From contig JBGTDU010000044.1 of assembly GCA_041748175.1 (NCBI GenBank), positions 10,911 through 74,910 of the forward strand: a DNA stretch of 64,000 bases, given 5' to 3'. A program made the position numbers and the translations under genes. Position 1 is the first letter of the stretch. Each line of letters starts with the position of its first letter. The notes under the pieces were generated by a model, which ran no database searches, was not told the DNA's origin, and was given only the letters and a program-made list of their open reading frames with translations. Source of the stretch: JAHEJB01 sp041748175 (GTDB lineage Bacteria; Bacteroidota; Rhodothermia; Rhodothermales; Rubricoccaceae). Positions 15,552 through 24,071 of the stretch are shown here, piece after piece.

Positions 15552-16361
15552 CTAACCACCTTTCAACTCATCCGTCGCATCATGGAGGACCCCGCCCTCC
15601 AGCCTGAGAATCCGATCCGCCAGGGCCGCCAGGGCCGGGTTGTGGGTCACGATGACGAACGCCTGATCGTGCATGTCGGCGAGTCGGCGGATTTCATCGT
15701 GGAGAACATCGGCCGTTTTCGTGTCGAGGTTGCCGGTCGGCTCATCGGCCAGAACAATGCCAGGCCGGTTCATAAGCGCGCGGGCGACAGCAACTCTCTG
15801 CTGCTCGCCACCCGATAGCTGACTCGGGCGGTGCTCGGCGCGGTCTACCAGGCCGAGCAGCGATAGCAATTCCATCACCCTCGGTTTGGCTGCATCCAAA
15901 CTTTGCCCGGTGATCATGGCGGGCATAGCCACGTTTTCAAGTGCGGAGAACTCCGGCAGCAAGTGGTGGAACTGGAAGACAAAGCCAATCGACCGGCTTC
16001 GGAACCTGGCCAACGCCTCGTCGCCTTTCGTAAACACGTCCTCGCCTTCAAACGTCACCGTGCCGGACGTAGGTCTGTCTAATGCCCCCAGTAGGTGCAA
16101 AAGCGTGCTCTTGCCCGTCCCACTTTCCCCAACAATTGCCACCATCTCACCACGGCTGATTTCCAGTTCGAGCCCCGACAGCACCTCAAGCTCGCCGTCG
16201 GCGGTCGGGTAGTGTTTGGTGAGGCCCGCTGCGTTGAGAATGGGTGAGGGGGTGAGGGGGTGAGGGGGTGAGGGAATCGCGGTATCGGCAGCGTCTTCGC
16301 CGTGTAATCCCCCTTGCTTCCAATCTCCCGATCTCCCAATCTCCTTTCCTCCCTCGCTCAA
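15552..16361 (-). CDS. lolD: LolD-like ABC transporter ATPase
   Basis: The core (from about residue 41) is a typical LolD/MacB-class ATPase: Walker A 'GESGTGKST', Q-loop 'FVFQFHHLLPEFSALENV', signature 'LSGGEQQRVAVARAL', Walker B 'GIVLADEPTGNLD' and the switch His in 'IVTHNP'. It would power release of lipoproteins to the outer membrane, but no LolC/E permease lies in the window. The first 40 residues are unlike LolD and are translated from 8-bp-phased repeats. The only start in frame is TTG at 16361, inside the TTGA that ends the upstream NtrC-type gene, so translation is probably coupled. Alternatively initiation occurs at ATT just before 'LNAAGLTKHY'. Confidence 0.85.
   Translation of the reverse strand: MSEGGKEIGRSGDWKQGGLHGEDAADTAIPSPPHPLTPSPILNAAGLTKHYPTADGELEVLSGLELEISRGEMVAIVGESGTGKSTLLHLLGALDRPTSGTVTFEGEDVFTKGDEALARFRSRSIGFVFQFHHLLPEFSALENVAMPAMITGQSLDAAKPRVMELLSLLGLVDRAEHRPSQLSGGEQQRVAVARALMNRPGIVLADEPTGNLDTKTADVLHDEIRRLADMHDQAFVIVTHNPALAALADRILRLEGGVLHDATDELKGG
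16242..16352. repeat. Octamer-phased repeats inside the 5' part of lolD
   Basis: GGGTGAGG occurs four times in perfect tandem at 16242, 16250, 16258 and 16266. A second block reads CAATCTCC (16321), CGATCTCC (16329), CAATCTCC (16337) and TTTCCTCC (16345). Both have an 8-bp period and lie between the end of the NtrC-type gene and the conserved start of LolD. They stay open in the lolD frame only because the units lack stop codons in that frame. Confidence 0.85.
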
Positions 16362-17761
16362 ACCGCTTCCTCCCTCTCGATGCCGTACTTGGAGAGCTTG
16401 TTGTAGAGGTGCGAGCGCTGGATGCCGATGGCTTCGGCGGTCTTGGAGACGTTCCAGTTGTGCTCCTCGAGCTTACGTTCGATGAAAACTTTTTCGGCGG
16501 CATCGCGGAAGTCGGAGAACTCCTCGTACTGGTCGAGCAACGCAGCAATCGGGTCGCCGCCGGGTCGGCCGGGGCGGACGTACCGGTCAACATCAACGCC
16601 TGCTATTTCGTCGCCATCCGAGAGAATCAACAACCGCTCGACCACGTTGCGGAGCTCGCGCACGTTGCCACGCCAGTCCAGTTTCTGCATCTTTTCGAGC
16701 GCCTCATCTGCCAACGCTTTCGGCTCCATCCCGTTTCGGCGGCTGACTTCCCCGAGCACATACTTCGCGATAGCTGGAATGTCTGAGCGGCGTTCCCTGA
16801 GCGGTGGAACGTGAATCAGGATCACCGACAGCCGATGGTATAGGTCCTCGCGAAAGAGGTGCCCGTCGATCTGACCGATGAGGTCCTTATTTGTCGCCGC
16901 GATCACGCGGACATCCACGGGAATGGCCCGGTCGCCGCCGACTCGGGTTATTCGGTTTTCCTGAAGCGCTCGAAGAACTTTGGCCTGAGCTGCGAGGCTC
17001 ATATCGCCGATCTCATCGAGGAAGAGCGTGCCGCCGTCGGCCTGCTCAAACTTGCCGATGCGCTGCTTCGTCGCACCCGTGAAAGAACCCTTTTCGTGAC
17101 CGAACAATTCGCTTTCGATGAGTTCGCTGGGAATCGCTGCGCAATTGACCTCGACGATGGGGCCGCCCTTGCGGTCCGACTGATGGTGGACCCAGCGAGC
17201 TACCAGCTCCTTTCCCGTACCCGCTTCCCCCGTAATGAGGACGCGCGCTTCCGTCGGCGCGATGCGTTCGATGGTCGCTTTGATGCGCTCGATGGCCGGG
17301 CTGTCGCCGACGATGGGCGTGAGTTCCGCAGCACCGGCATCCACAATGGTCTGCTTCATCCGCCGGTTCTCGACAACGAGCTTTCCACGGTCCATCGCGT
17401 TCCGAACCGTGACGACGAGCCGATTTAGATCGAACGGCTTTTCGAGAAAGTCGATCGCGCCCAGGCGGGTGGCCTCCACCGCCGTCTCCACCGTCCCGTG
17501 GCCAGAAATCATCACGACGGGCGTGCTCAAATCGGCGTCGCTCATCGCCTTCATCACGTCCATTCCATCGCGCTTCGGCATCTTGATGTCGAGCAGGACC
17601 AGATCGTAGGTGCCCGAACGGATCTTTTCCAGAGCCTCGGCACCGTCCTCCGCCTCGTCCACCGCCATGTTCATGTCCTCGAAGATGGTATCGTCTTCGA
17701 GGATGTTGCGGATCGAACGACGGATGCTCGCCTCGTCGTCGGCGATGAGGATGGTGGGCAT
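16358..17761 (-). CDS. NtrC-family sigma-54-dependent response regulator
   Basis: The 467-residue protein has a receiver domain (1-120; 'IADDEAS', phospho-acceptor in 'DLVLLDIKMP', Lys in 'FLEKPF'), an AAA+ domain (about 145-380; Walker A 'GEAGTGKE', the sigma-54 contact loop as 'GSFTGA', Walker B 'GGTLFLDEIGD', arginine finger region 'LFREDLYHRLSV') and a C-terminal Fis-type HTH ('VSKTAEAIGIQRSHLYNKL'). It would activate sigma-54 promoters after phosphorylation. No partner kinase lies next to it. Its stop overlaps the likely lolD start by 4 bp, an unusual pairing with lipoprotein transport. Confidence 0.95.
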   Translation of the reverse strand: MPTILIADDEASIRRSIRNILEDDTIFEDMNMAVDEAEDGAEALEKIRSGTYDLVLLDIKMPKRDGMDVMKAMSDADLSTPVVMISGHGTVETAVEATRLGAIDFLEKPFDLNRLVVTVRNAMDRGKLVVENRRMKQTIVDAGAAELTPIVGDSPAIERIKATIERIAPTEARVLITGEAGTGKELVARWVHHQSDRKGGPIVEVNCAAIPSELIESELFGHEKGSFTGATKQRIGKFEQADGGTLFLDEIGDMSLAAQAKVLRALQENRITRVGGDRAIPVDVRVIAATNKDLIGQIDGHLFREDLYHRLSVILIHVPPLRERRSDIPAIAKYVLGEVSRRNGMEPKALADEALEKMQKLDWRGNVRELRNVVERLLILSDGDEIAGVDVDRYVRPGRPGGDPIAALLDQYEEFSDFRDAAEKVFIERKLEEHNWNVSKTAEAIGIQRSHLYNKLSKYGIEREEAV

Positions 17762-18105
17762 AGGAGATGGCGTGCGACTGAGATGCGTTGGAAGCTACTC
17801 CCATGTCGGCACGCCGGGTTCGGCGAAGCTCGATCTTCCGACGAGCAAGCCAGCCCGCGAGCAAGCGAGGTTTGACTTCGCGCTAGCAAGTGCTTGACAG
17901 CCAGGCCGGGGCTGGTTGGGCGCGAAAGTGACGTCTCCGGAAGATGCCCCTTCTTCAGCGTCATGCTGAATCCGGTTCAGCATCGGAGGCACACCGGGTG
18001 CAAGTAGATCCCGGATCAAGTCCGCGAGGGCAGCATGGCTGAGGACGTCAGCCTGGTTGGGGATGCGCCATGGTTGACGAGGCGCATGAGGTTCGGAGAG
18101 CAAGC
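17762..18105. other. Intergenic spacer with a REP-like hairpin
   Basis: This 344-bp spacer contains, at 17963-17983, ATGCTGAA, loop TCCGG, TTCAGCAT, an 8-bp perfect inverted repeat of the common bacterial 'TCATGCTGAA...TTCAGCATC' type. A 102-codon minus-strand open frame spans it, but its translation is simply that of the repeat and its flanks, so I do not call a gene. The promoter of the NtrC-type gene should be here. Confidence 0.5.
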
Positions 18106-18807
18106 TTAATCGCCCACCTTTGCCTCCGCCTGCGCCATGAGCGCTTCGACCAGCGGCGCATTCGGCGTGTCGCCGTATTTATCGAGGAACTCCTGGTAGA
18201 CTTCGCCGGCCTCTGTCGCATCACCCGCGGCCTCATACGTACGCCCGGCCGACATCAAATAGTCTGGCGACGTTGCCGGTGAATCGTAGGCCTCGGCGGC
18301 ACGCCGGAAAAGCTGGCCGGCCTCCGCGTTGTCGCCCTGCTGCTCATGGATAGCCGCCTGGCCAGCGAGGGCGCTCGCTCCAAGAATATCACCGTCCGCG
18401 TCGTAGGCCTTGAAATACTCCAAAGCCTCGTCGAAGCGGCCTAACTGATAAAGTGCGTCGGCGGCGTAGAATGTGGCGAGGTTACCCGTAGCCGTTGAGC
18501 CGAAGCGATCGGCAATTTCGATGAGACCGGGGGCCTCGGCTGTGCCGTCAAGGGACTCGGCATACTGAGCCTGCTCGAACATTGTGAGCACGCTGCCCAA
18601 CATCTCGGCGGCTTCCTTGTCTCGGTTGTTTTGCACCACGTTGTACCCGATGACCGCCGCGACAAGAACGACTAATGCAGCCGCCGCGCCGATGAGTGGT
18701 TTGCGATGCTCGTCAAAAAACCCGACGGAGGCAGCCGCGGCCGTGGCGAGCTGGTCCTCGCGCAGCTGATGGCGTCGGCTGGTACGGGGCGCGTCGAGCA
18801 TTGACAT
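18106..18807 (-). CDS. TPR-containing, single-membrane-span protein (YfgM/TPR_21-like)
   Basis: Starting at ATG 18807 (MSMLDAP), the 233-residue product has a basic cytoplasmic N-terminus, one membrane segment at about 40-60 ('PLIGAAAALVVLVAAVIGYNVV') and an outer domain of TPR-type helices ('YAADALYQLGRFDEALEYFKAYDADG'). This is the layout of YfgM-like ancillary factors that work with Sec or with periplasmic chaperones; that role is inferred. The open frame extends to 18948, but the extra 47 residues have no fold-like character. It is divergent from gap. Confidence 0.75.
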   Translation of the reverse strand: MSMLDAPRTSRRHQLREDQLATAAAASVGFFDEHRKPLIGAAAALVVLVAAVIGYNVVQNNRDKEAAEMLGSVLTMFEQAQYAESLDGTAEAPGLIEIADRFGSTATGNLATFYAADALYQLGRFDEALEYFKAYDADGDILGASALAGQAAIHEQQGDNAEAGQLFRRAAEAYDSPATSPDYLMSAGRTYEAAGDATEAGEVYQEFLDKYGDTPNAPLVEALMAQAEAKVGD

Positions 18808-19064
18808 GGGCTTGCGGAGAAAGTGCCGAGTTGGAGTAGTGGAAAGAAAACGCGCAGATTGTACGTGGACAGCCGCAAAGATACCGTTCTGCCAGCAGGC
18901 CGGGCAATCTGAGATAGGATGGAGAATCTCGCCCACCCCGCCAATCAAAAGCCTCTTGGCCCGGATTTCACCGAACCGTGCGAGAGCGCGGACGTAACGT
19001 GACCGCGACCCGGCATGGGCCGGATAGTCGCGTCCCTATCCCTCCAATTCAAGCACTCACCCGC

Positions 19065-20069
19065 ATGGCAATCAAGATCGGGATCAATGGTTTCGGGCGC
19101 ATCGGGCGTCTTGTTTTTCGCTCCATTCTCGAGCGCGGCGACACAGATTTTGACGTCGTGGCCGTCAACGACCTCACCGACGCTCCCACGCTTGCCCATC
19201 TCTTCAAGTTCGATTCGGTCCACGGACGGTTTCCCGGCGAAGTGTCGGTCGACGGCGACTCGCTCGTTGTCGATGGAGATCGTTTCAAAGTGCTTTCGGA
19301 AAGAGACCCGTCGCAACTCCCCTGGGGTGATCTTGGCGTGGAGGTGGTGATTGAATCAACGGGCTTTTTCAGGACGCGTGAAAAGGCCGCCATGCACATC
19401 CAGGCCGGCGCAAAGAAGGTCGTGATCTCGGCCCCGGCCAGCGGCGCGGTTGATGCGACGGTAGTGATGGGCGTCAACGACTCGACGCTGACGGGTTCGG
19501 ACGAAGTCATCTCCAACGCGAGCTGTACAACGAACTGCCTCGCTCCGATGGTGAAAGTCCTTGACGATGCCTTCGGCGTAGAAAAGGGCTTCATGACGAC
19601 CGTCCACGCGTACACGTCCGATCAGCAGCTTCAGGATGCGCCGCACAGCGATCTCCGTCGTGCGCGCGCAGCGGCGATTTCCATCATCCCGACTACGACG
19701 GGCGCCGCGAAAGCCGTGGGGCTCGTGCTTCCACATCTCGCGGGCAAGCTGGACGGCTTCGCGTTGCGCGTACCAATACCAGACGGCTCCCTCACTGATT
19801 TCACGGCCGTGCTTCGGGAGAAGGCTTCTGTTGAGGAAATCAATGCAGCATTTCAGGCCGCCTCCGACGGCCCGATGCGTGGCATCCTAGAGTTCAGCAC
19901 AGAGCCGCTGGTTTCCGCGGACATCATCCACAACGCGCACTCGTGCATTTTCGATAGCCTCTCCACCATGGCGGATGGAAATCTGGTCAAGGTTGTCGGC
20001 TGGTACGATAACGAGTGGGGCTATGCGAGCCGAACGGTGGATATCGTCAAGAAGTTGGTTGCTGCCTAG
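19065..20069 (+). CDS. gap: Glyceraldehyde-3-phosphate dehydrogenase, type I
   Basis: The product is 334 residues from ATG 19065 (MAIKIGINGFGRIGR, the NAD-binding loop). The catalytic Cys lies in 'SNASCTTNCLAP', followed by 'TTVHAYTSDQ', 'RRARAAAISIIPTTTGAAKAV' and the C-terminal 'WYDNEWGYASRTVDI'. It converts glyceraldehyde-3-phosphate to 1,3-bisphosphoglycerate in glycolysis. The first 29 codons of the longest frame (from 18978) are upstream leader. pgk follows after a 78-bp spacer filled with 7-bp-phased repeats that form an inverted pair. Confidence 0.97.
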   Translation: MAIKIGINGFGRIGRLVFRSILERGDTDFDVVAVNDLTDAPTLAHLFKFDSVHGRFPGEVSVDGDSLVVDGDRFKVLSERDPSQLPWGDLGVEVVIESTGFFRTREKAAMHIQAGAKKVVISAPASGAVDATVVMGVNDSTLTGSDEVISNASCTTNCLAPMVKVLDDAFGVEKGFMTTVHAYTSDQQLQDAPHSDLRRARAAAISIIPTTTGAAKAVGLVLPHLAGKLDGFALRVPIPDGSLTDFTAVLREKASVEEINAAFQAASDGPMRGILEFSTEPLVSADIIHNAHSCIFDSLSTMADGNLVKVVGWYDNEWGYASRTVDIVKKLVAA

Positions 20070-20070
20070 T

Positions 20071-20147
20071 TCGTATTTCGTGTTGCGTATTTCGTAGAAG
20101 CCGTACGCGACTTCACCATCAAATACGCACTACGCATTACGAAATAC
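20071..20147. repeat. Heptamer-phased inverted repeat ending at the pgk start codon
   Basis: The left half runs TCGTATT (20071), TCGTGTT (20078), GCGTATT (20085), TCGTAGA (20092). The right half runs CAAATAC (20120), GCACTAC (20127), GCATTAC (20134), GAAATAC (20141) and ends one base before ATG 20148. The arms 20073-20089 and 20131-20147 are inverted copies with two mismatches in 17, so the mRNA could form a hairpin directly in front of pgk with a loop of about 41 nt. No Shine-Dalgarno is visible. Confidence 0.8.
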
Positions 20148-21320
20148 ATGATGAACTCTCTCTCCTCTCTTTCACTCTCGGGAAAACGGGTGCTCGTGCG
20201 GGTGGATTTCAACGTTCCGCTAGAGGGCGGCATTGTCGGAGACGATACGCGGATCCGGGGCGCCATCCCGACGATCGAAGCAATTCTGGCGGAGGGCGGC
20301 AAGCCGATTTTGATGAGCCACCTCGGCCGACCAAAGAGCGCAGACGATCTCGCGTTCAGCCTCCGAAACGTTGCTGCTCACTTGGACGGTTTGATGGACG
20401 CGCGCGTTGTGTTTTGCGAAACAACGGTTGGCAAGGAGGCCGAGAACTGCATTGCCCAAGCTCCGGAAGGCTCCGTGGTCCTCCTGGAAAACACGCGGTT
20501 TCTCCCGGGCGAGACGACCAACGATCGGGAGCTTTCCAGGGAGCTTGCGGCGTTGGCGGATGTCTTCGTATCAGACGCCTTTGGAGCCGTTCACCGCGCC
20601 CACGCCTCAACGGTCGGTGTAGCCGATTATCTAACCCAGAAAGCTGCCGGCTTGCTCATCGAACGCGAGGTCGGGTTTCTCACGAAGGCGCTCCGCAATC
20701 CGGGACATCCTTTCTTGGCAGTTCTGGGCGGCGCAAAAGTCTCCGACAAGCTGGGCGTTATCGAAGCACTTCTGGAAAAGGTTGACCACCTGTTGATCGG
20801 CGGGGCTATGGCGTATACCTTCCTGGCTGCGCGGGGTGAGGCAACTGGAAACTCGATGGTTGAAGAGGACCGCCTCGACGAGGCTCGCGACCTGATGCTT
20901 CGTGCTGGCGCGAAGCTTCTCCTTCCCTCGGATCACGTCGTTGCGGACCGTTTTGCGACAGACGCCTCCACGCAGATCGTGAAGGAGATTCCAGCTGGTT
21001 GGATGGCCGTCGACATTGGCCCCGCGACACGCGCGCACTACGCGGAAGTACTCTCGCAAGCGAAAACCATAATTTGGAACGGCCCGATGGGCGTGTTCGA
21101 GATGGATGCCTTCGCAGCTGGAACCCGTACTATTGCACAGGCTTTGGCATCGGCCACGAAGAGCGGCGCGCTCACGGTGGTAGGCGGCGGCGATTCCGTG
21201 GCGGCCATTGAGGAAGCGGGCCTCGCAGACGCCGTCTCCCATGTTTCCACCGGTGGCGGGGCCATGCTGGAATTCATCGAAGGCAAGACGCTGCCGGGCC
21301 TGGCCGCTCTGGAAGACTAA
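20148..21320 (+). CDS. pgk: Phosphoglycerate kinase
   Basis: The 390-residue enzyme makes ATP from 1,3-bisphosphoglycerate. Landmarks are 'KRVLVRVDFNVPLEGG', 'SHLGRPK', 'VLLENTRFLPGE', 'ADVFVSDAFGAVHRAHAST', 'LGGAKVSDKLGVIEAL' and 'GGGDSVAAIEEAG...SHVSTGGGA' near the end. Length is normal. ATG at 20148 or 20151 can start it (Met-Met). It is the second gene of a gap-pgk unit, and the inverted repeat directly before the start could influence its translation or the transcript level. Confidence 0.97.
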   Translation: MMNSLSSLSLSGKRVLVRVDFNVPLEGGIVGDDTRIRGAIPTIEAILAEGGKPILMSHLGRPKSADDLAFSLRNVAAHLDGLMDARVVFCETTVGKEAENCIAQAPEGSVVLLENTRFLPGETTNDRELSRELAALADVFVSDAFGAVHRAHASTVGVADYLTQKAAGLLIEREVGFLTKALRNPGHPFLAVLGGAKVSDKLGVIEALLEKVDHLLIGGAMAYTFLAARGEATGNSMVEEDRLDEARDLMLRAGAKLLLPSDHVVADRFATDASTQIVKEIPAGWMAVDIGPATRAHYAEVLSQAKTIIWNGPMGVFEMDAFAAGTRTIAQALASATKSGALTVVGGGDSVAAIEEAGLADAVSHVSTGGGAMLEFIEGKTLPGLAALED

Positions 21321-21360
21321 ATCCAGTTCCGGGGAACGTTTTCCGTAGTCTCCTCTCGGG

Positions 21361-21374
21361 CCGAGAATTCTCGG
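21361..21374. promoter_or_regulatory. 14-bp perfect palindrome upstream of the MscS gene
   Basis: CCGAGAATTCTCGG is a perfect palindrome centred 39 bp before the MscS start and 48 bp after the pgk stop. It is too short and lacks a T-run to be a convincing terminator, so an operator is possible. A chance palindrome cannot be excluded. Confidence 0.3.
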
Positions 21375-21406
21375 TATCAGATAACACGCATCCCACGACT
21401 TAGCCT

Positions 21407-22339
21407 GTGCAATTACCCGACTCCCTCGCCGCATTAAACCAGGCGCTTGAACCATCTGTTGACTTCATGGACTCGACCTTCTGGTCAATGTTTGGCCTTG
21501 CGGTTGGGCGAATAGTTCTCATCGTTGCGCTGGGCCTGTTCGTCATATGGCTCGCAACAAGATTGAAGGCACGATGGGTTCGACGCGTACGGGATCTCCC
21601 CACGCTCGACAAAAAACGCCAGCGCGTCCTCACCGTCGCGGATCTCGCTGGTTCGATCATTAAATACACCGTCTGGCCGATTGTAGCAATTCTTGTGATT
21701 GCGGAACTGGGGGTCAACATTGCGCCGTTGCTCGCGGGGGCAGGCATAGCCGGGCTAGCCATCGGCTTCGGCGCACAGACACTTGTCAAGGATATCATCT
21801 CGGGTTTCTTCCTGCTTTTCGATGACACCATTGGCGTGGGAGACCTGATTTCAGTCGGCGCTGAGAAAGGCACCGTTGAATACGTCGGCCTACGTTTGAT
21901 AAAGGTTCGCAAGTTTGATGGAGAGATGCTGATGGTACCCGCGGGCGAACTACGCACATTCGGCAACCACAGCATTGGTTATTCCCGCGTCATCGTGAAC
22001 GTCGGACTTTCGTACGATCAGGACATCAACCGTTCGCTTGAGGCTCTCAACTCGGTCGCCCAGCAGTGGGCGCAGATGGAGGAAATCGCGGATGTCCTCG
22101 TAGAGGACGAGCCACAGGTCCAGGGGATTGTCGATCTCGGCGCCTCCGGCCCGACCGCCCGCGTGATCGTGCAGGTTCAGCCGGGTGAGCAGTTTCACGC
22201 CGAGCGACTCCTTCGCCTGCTCATCAAGCAACGGTTTGATCAGCTTGGCATCGAGATGCAGGTTCCGAGGAGCACGGTATACTTCCGGCAGAGAGACGGC
22301 GGCGGCCATGAGCCAGATTCCACGCCGGAAGCGAGCTGA
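21407..22339 (+). CDS. MscS-family mechanosensitive channel
   Basis: The 310-residue product has three hydrophobic helices; the pore helix reads 'IAPLLAGAGIAGLAIGFGAQTLVKDIISG', with the Gly/Ala packing typical of MscS TM3. A beta domain follows ('DTIGVGDLISVGAEKGTVEYVGLRLIKVRKFDGEMLMVPAGEL') and then an alpha/beta C-terminal domain. It opens under membrane tension to release solutes during osmotic downshock. The start is GTG at 21407. The last 25 residues are polar and probably disordered. It converges with hutI, 33 bp between stops. Confidence 0.93.
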   Translation: MQLPDSLAALNQALEPSVDFMDSTFWSMFGLAVGRIVLIVALGLFVIWLATRLKARWVRRVRDLPTLDKKRQRVLTVADLAGSIIKYTVWPIVAILVIAELGVNIAPLLAGAGIAGLAIGFGAQTLVKDIISGFFLLFDDTIGVGDLISVGAEKGTVEYVGLRLIKVRKFDGEMLMVPAGELRTFGNHSIGYSRVIVNVGLSYDQDINRSLEALNSVAQQWAQMEEIADVLVEDEPQVQGIVDLGASGPTARVIVQVQPGEQFHAERLLRLLIKQRFDQLGIEMQVPRSTVYFRQRDGGGHEPDSTPEAS

Positions 22340-22372
22340 GAGAAGGTGCTCAACCTCGTAGGCGTGCAGCGC

Positions 22373-23611
22373 TCAGAAAGCCGAATCCTCTGATGCTCTG
22401 GCCCACCTCGTTGCTCCACCGATCACGGTCCGAAGTACTGTCGAGGGCCGAAAGTGGTACAACCACTGGTTGACCGTCGGTGTATCGAGGAGAACGAAAT
22501 CTGCTTTCTTGCCCGGAAGAAGCGAGCCCACATCTTTTCTCAGCAGCGCCTTCGCTGCAAAAGCCGTGGCACCCTTGAGGGCTTCGGCTGGAGTCATCCG
22601 CTGGCGCGTACAAGCCAGCCAGAGGGCGAGTTGGAGATCATAGCTCGGGGCGCTGCCCGGGTTGAAGTCCGTAGCGACTGCAACGGGCACGTCGGCCTCA
22701 ATCAGTTGGCGTGCGGGCATCGGATCCTGGTTGAGATACATCGTCGCGAGAGGCAGGCTCACGGCAACGGTGCCCCTTTCGGCCATGGCTCGAATGCTGT
22801 CCTGGGAAATGCTTTCGAGATGGTCGGCCGAGGCCGCGTTCAACTCTGCGGCAAGCGCTCCTCCACCTGTGTCCGTGATCTGATCGGCGTGAAGCTTGGC
22901 CGCGAGGCCGTGCCTGGAAGCAGCGGTCAGGATCGTCCGCGCTTCATCCGGCGCGAACGCCGTGTCCTCGACAAACACATCACAGAACCGCGCAAGCCCT
23001 TCCACTGCTATCTGTGGAATCAAAACGTTGGTGAGGAGGCGGATGTAGCCGTCCCGATCCTCTTTGAACTCGGGCGGAATTATGTGCGCACCAAGGAACG
23101 TCGCTTCTATTCGCTGAGGGCCTTCTTCAGCCAGCACTCGATAAACGCGAAGTTGCTTCAACTCGTCCGCGACATTAAGCCCGTAGCCGCTTTTGCACTC
23201 CACTGTCGTTACTCCAAGACGGAGCATACTGTCCAGAAAACCTCGGGCGCGCGTGCGCAGATCCGCCTCCGATGCCGCCCGTGTGGCCTCGACGGTTGAT
23301 GCTATGCCTCCGCCCAGCCGGGCGATCTCCAGATAGGGCGTGCCCAAGAGCTTCTGCTCGAACTCATTCGCTCGCCATCCACCAAAGGCGAGGTGTGTGT
23401 GGCAATCAATGAGGCCGGGAATGACTGTCCCACCGGCGGCAGATTCGCGCCGCCAGGACCGGTACGCGTTCGGCAATTCCGCCTCCTGCCCGACCCACAG
23501 GACGTCCTCCCCTTCCCACGCGAGGGCCGCGTCCTGAATCAGGCCGATCTCCGCTTGCCCACCGTCCCGAGGGCACGTCGCTAGCTCGGCGATGTCGGCG
23601 AGAATGGGCAC
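22373..23611 (-). CDS. hutI: Imidazolonepropionase
   Basis: The 412-residue amidohydrolase contains the metal motif 'PGLIDCHTHLAFGG', 'ECKSGYGLNVADELKQLRVYRVL', 'TFLGAHIIPPEF', 'KLHADQI' and 'VAVATDFNPGSAP', all characteristic of HutI, which opens imidazolone-propionate to N-formimino-glutamate in histidine breakdown. The other hut genes are not in the window. A lipoprotein gene ends 3 bp upstream of the start, so the two are cotranscribed. Confidence 0.95.
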   Translation of the reverse strand: MPILADIAELATCPRDGGQAEIGLIQDAALAWEGEDVLWVGQEAELPNAYRSWRRESAAGGTVIPGLIDCHTHLAFGGWRANEFEQKLLGTPYLEIARLGGGIASTVEATRAASEADLRTRARGFLDSMLRLGVTTVECKSGYGLNVADELKQLRVYRVLAEEGPQRIEATFLGAHIIPPEFKEDRDGYIRLLTNVLIPQIAVEGLARFCDVFVEDTAFAPDEARTILTAASRHGLAAKLHADQITDTGGGALAAELNAASADHLESISQDSIRAMAERGTVAVSLPLATMYLNQDPMPARQLIEADVPVAVATDFNPGSAPSYDLQLALWLACTRQRMTPAEALKGATAFAAKALLRKDVGSLLPGKKADFVLLDTPTVNQWLYHFRPSTVLRTVIGGATRWARASEDSAF

Positions 23612-23614
23612 GCG

Positions 23615-23965
23615 CTATCCGTCCGTCCGTCTTAGGAAATCGCCTTCCCCTTCGCACGGCCGGACATTCGCGCCACCCACGACGCGGCCGTGAGCCTCCA
23701 CGCGGTCGCCTACGGCCAGCTCACCAATCACCGCAAGGCCCTCTGCAGCGCACAAATTTGCGCGAGCCGAAACGAACACGCGGGCCGTCGCACCGTCCGC
23801 AGTCTCAAGCGTAATCACACCGTCGCCGTCGACGGCCATTGGTTCAAGGTTGATGTCGACGATCGTTCCGGCGAGTGTCGTCGTCGAACCCGATTCGAGA
23901 ATGGCTTCGTTGCCAGAGCCCGAGCAACCGACGACCAGAAGGAGCAATATGATCGAAAAACGCAT
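23615..23965 (-). CDS. Small lipoprotein, function unknown
   Basis: The 116-residue product starts 'MRFSIILLLLVVGCSGSG', a lipoprotein signal with the lipobox Cys at about residue 14. The rest is beta-rich ('TTTLAGTIVDINLEPMAVDGDG', then 'GELAVGDRVEAHGRVVGGANVRPC') and resembles a small OB-like or DUF5666-like domain. It stands directly before hutI on one transcript. I cannot suggest a role in histidine metabolism from sequence. Confidence 0.75.
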   Translation of the reverse strand: MRFSIILLLLVVGCSGSGNEAILESGSTTTLAGTIVDINLEPMAVDGDGVITLETADGATARVFVSARANLCAAEGLAVIGELAVGDRVEAHGRVVGGANVRPCEGEGDFLRRTDG

Positions 23966-24071
23966 AACGATGATGTTTCAGGTGAGGCACCTAAAGCTAC
24001 GCCCGGCTCCGCGAAATCGTTTGAGGCATGGGGCGTGACAACCCAGAACGATTGACCGTCCGCGAATGCCA

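Noticed and set aside
17795..18103. 102-codon minus-strand frame upstream of the NtrC-type gene
   Set aside because: Its sequence is the translation of a REP-like hairpin region ('GVPPMLNRIQHDAEE'), a known artefact of such repeats.
18808..18948. N-terminal extension of the TPR membrane protein
   Set aside because: The extra 47 residues precede a good start (MSMLDAP) and a basic-plus-membrane-segment layout, and look like promoter sequence.
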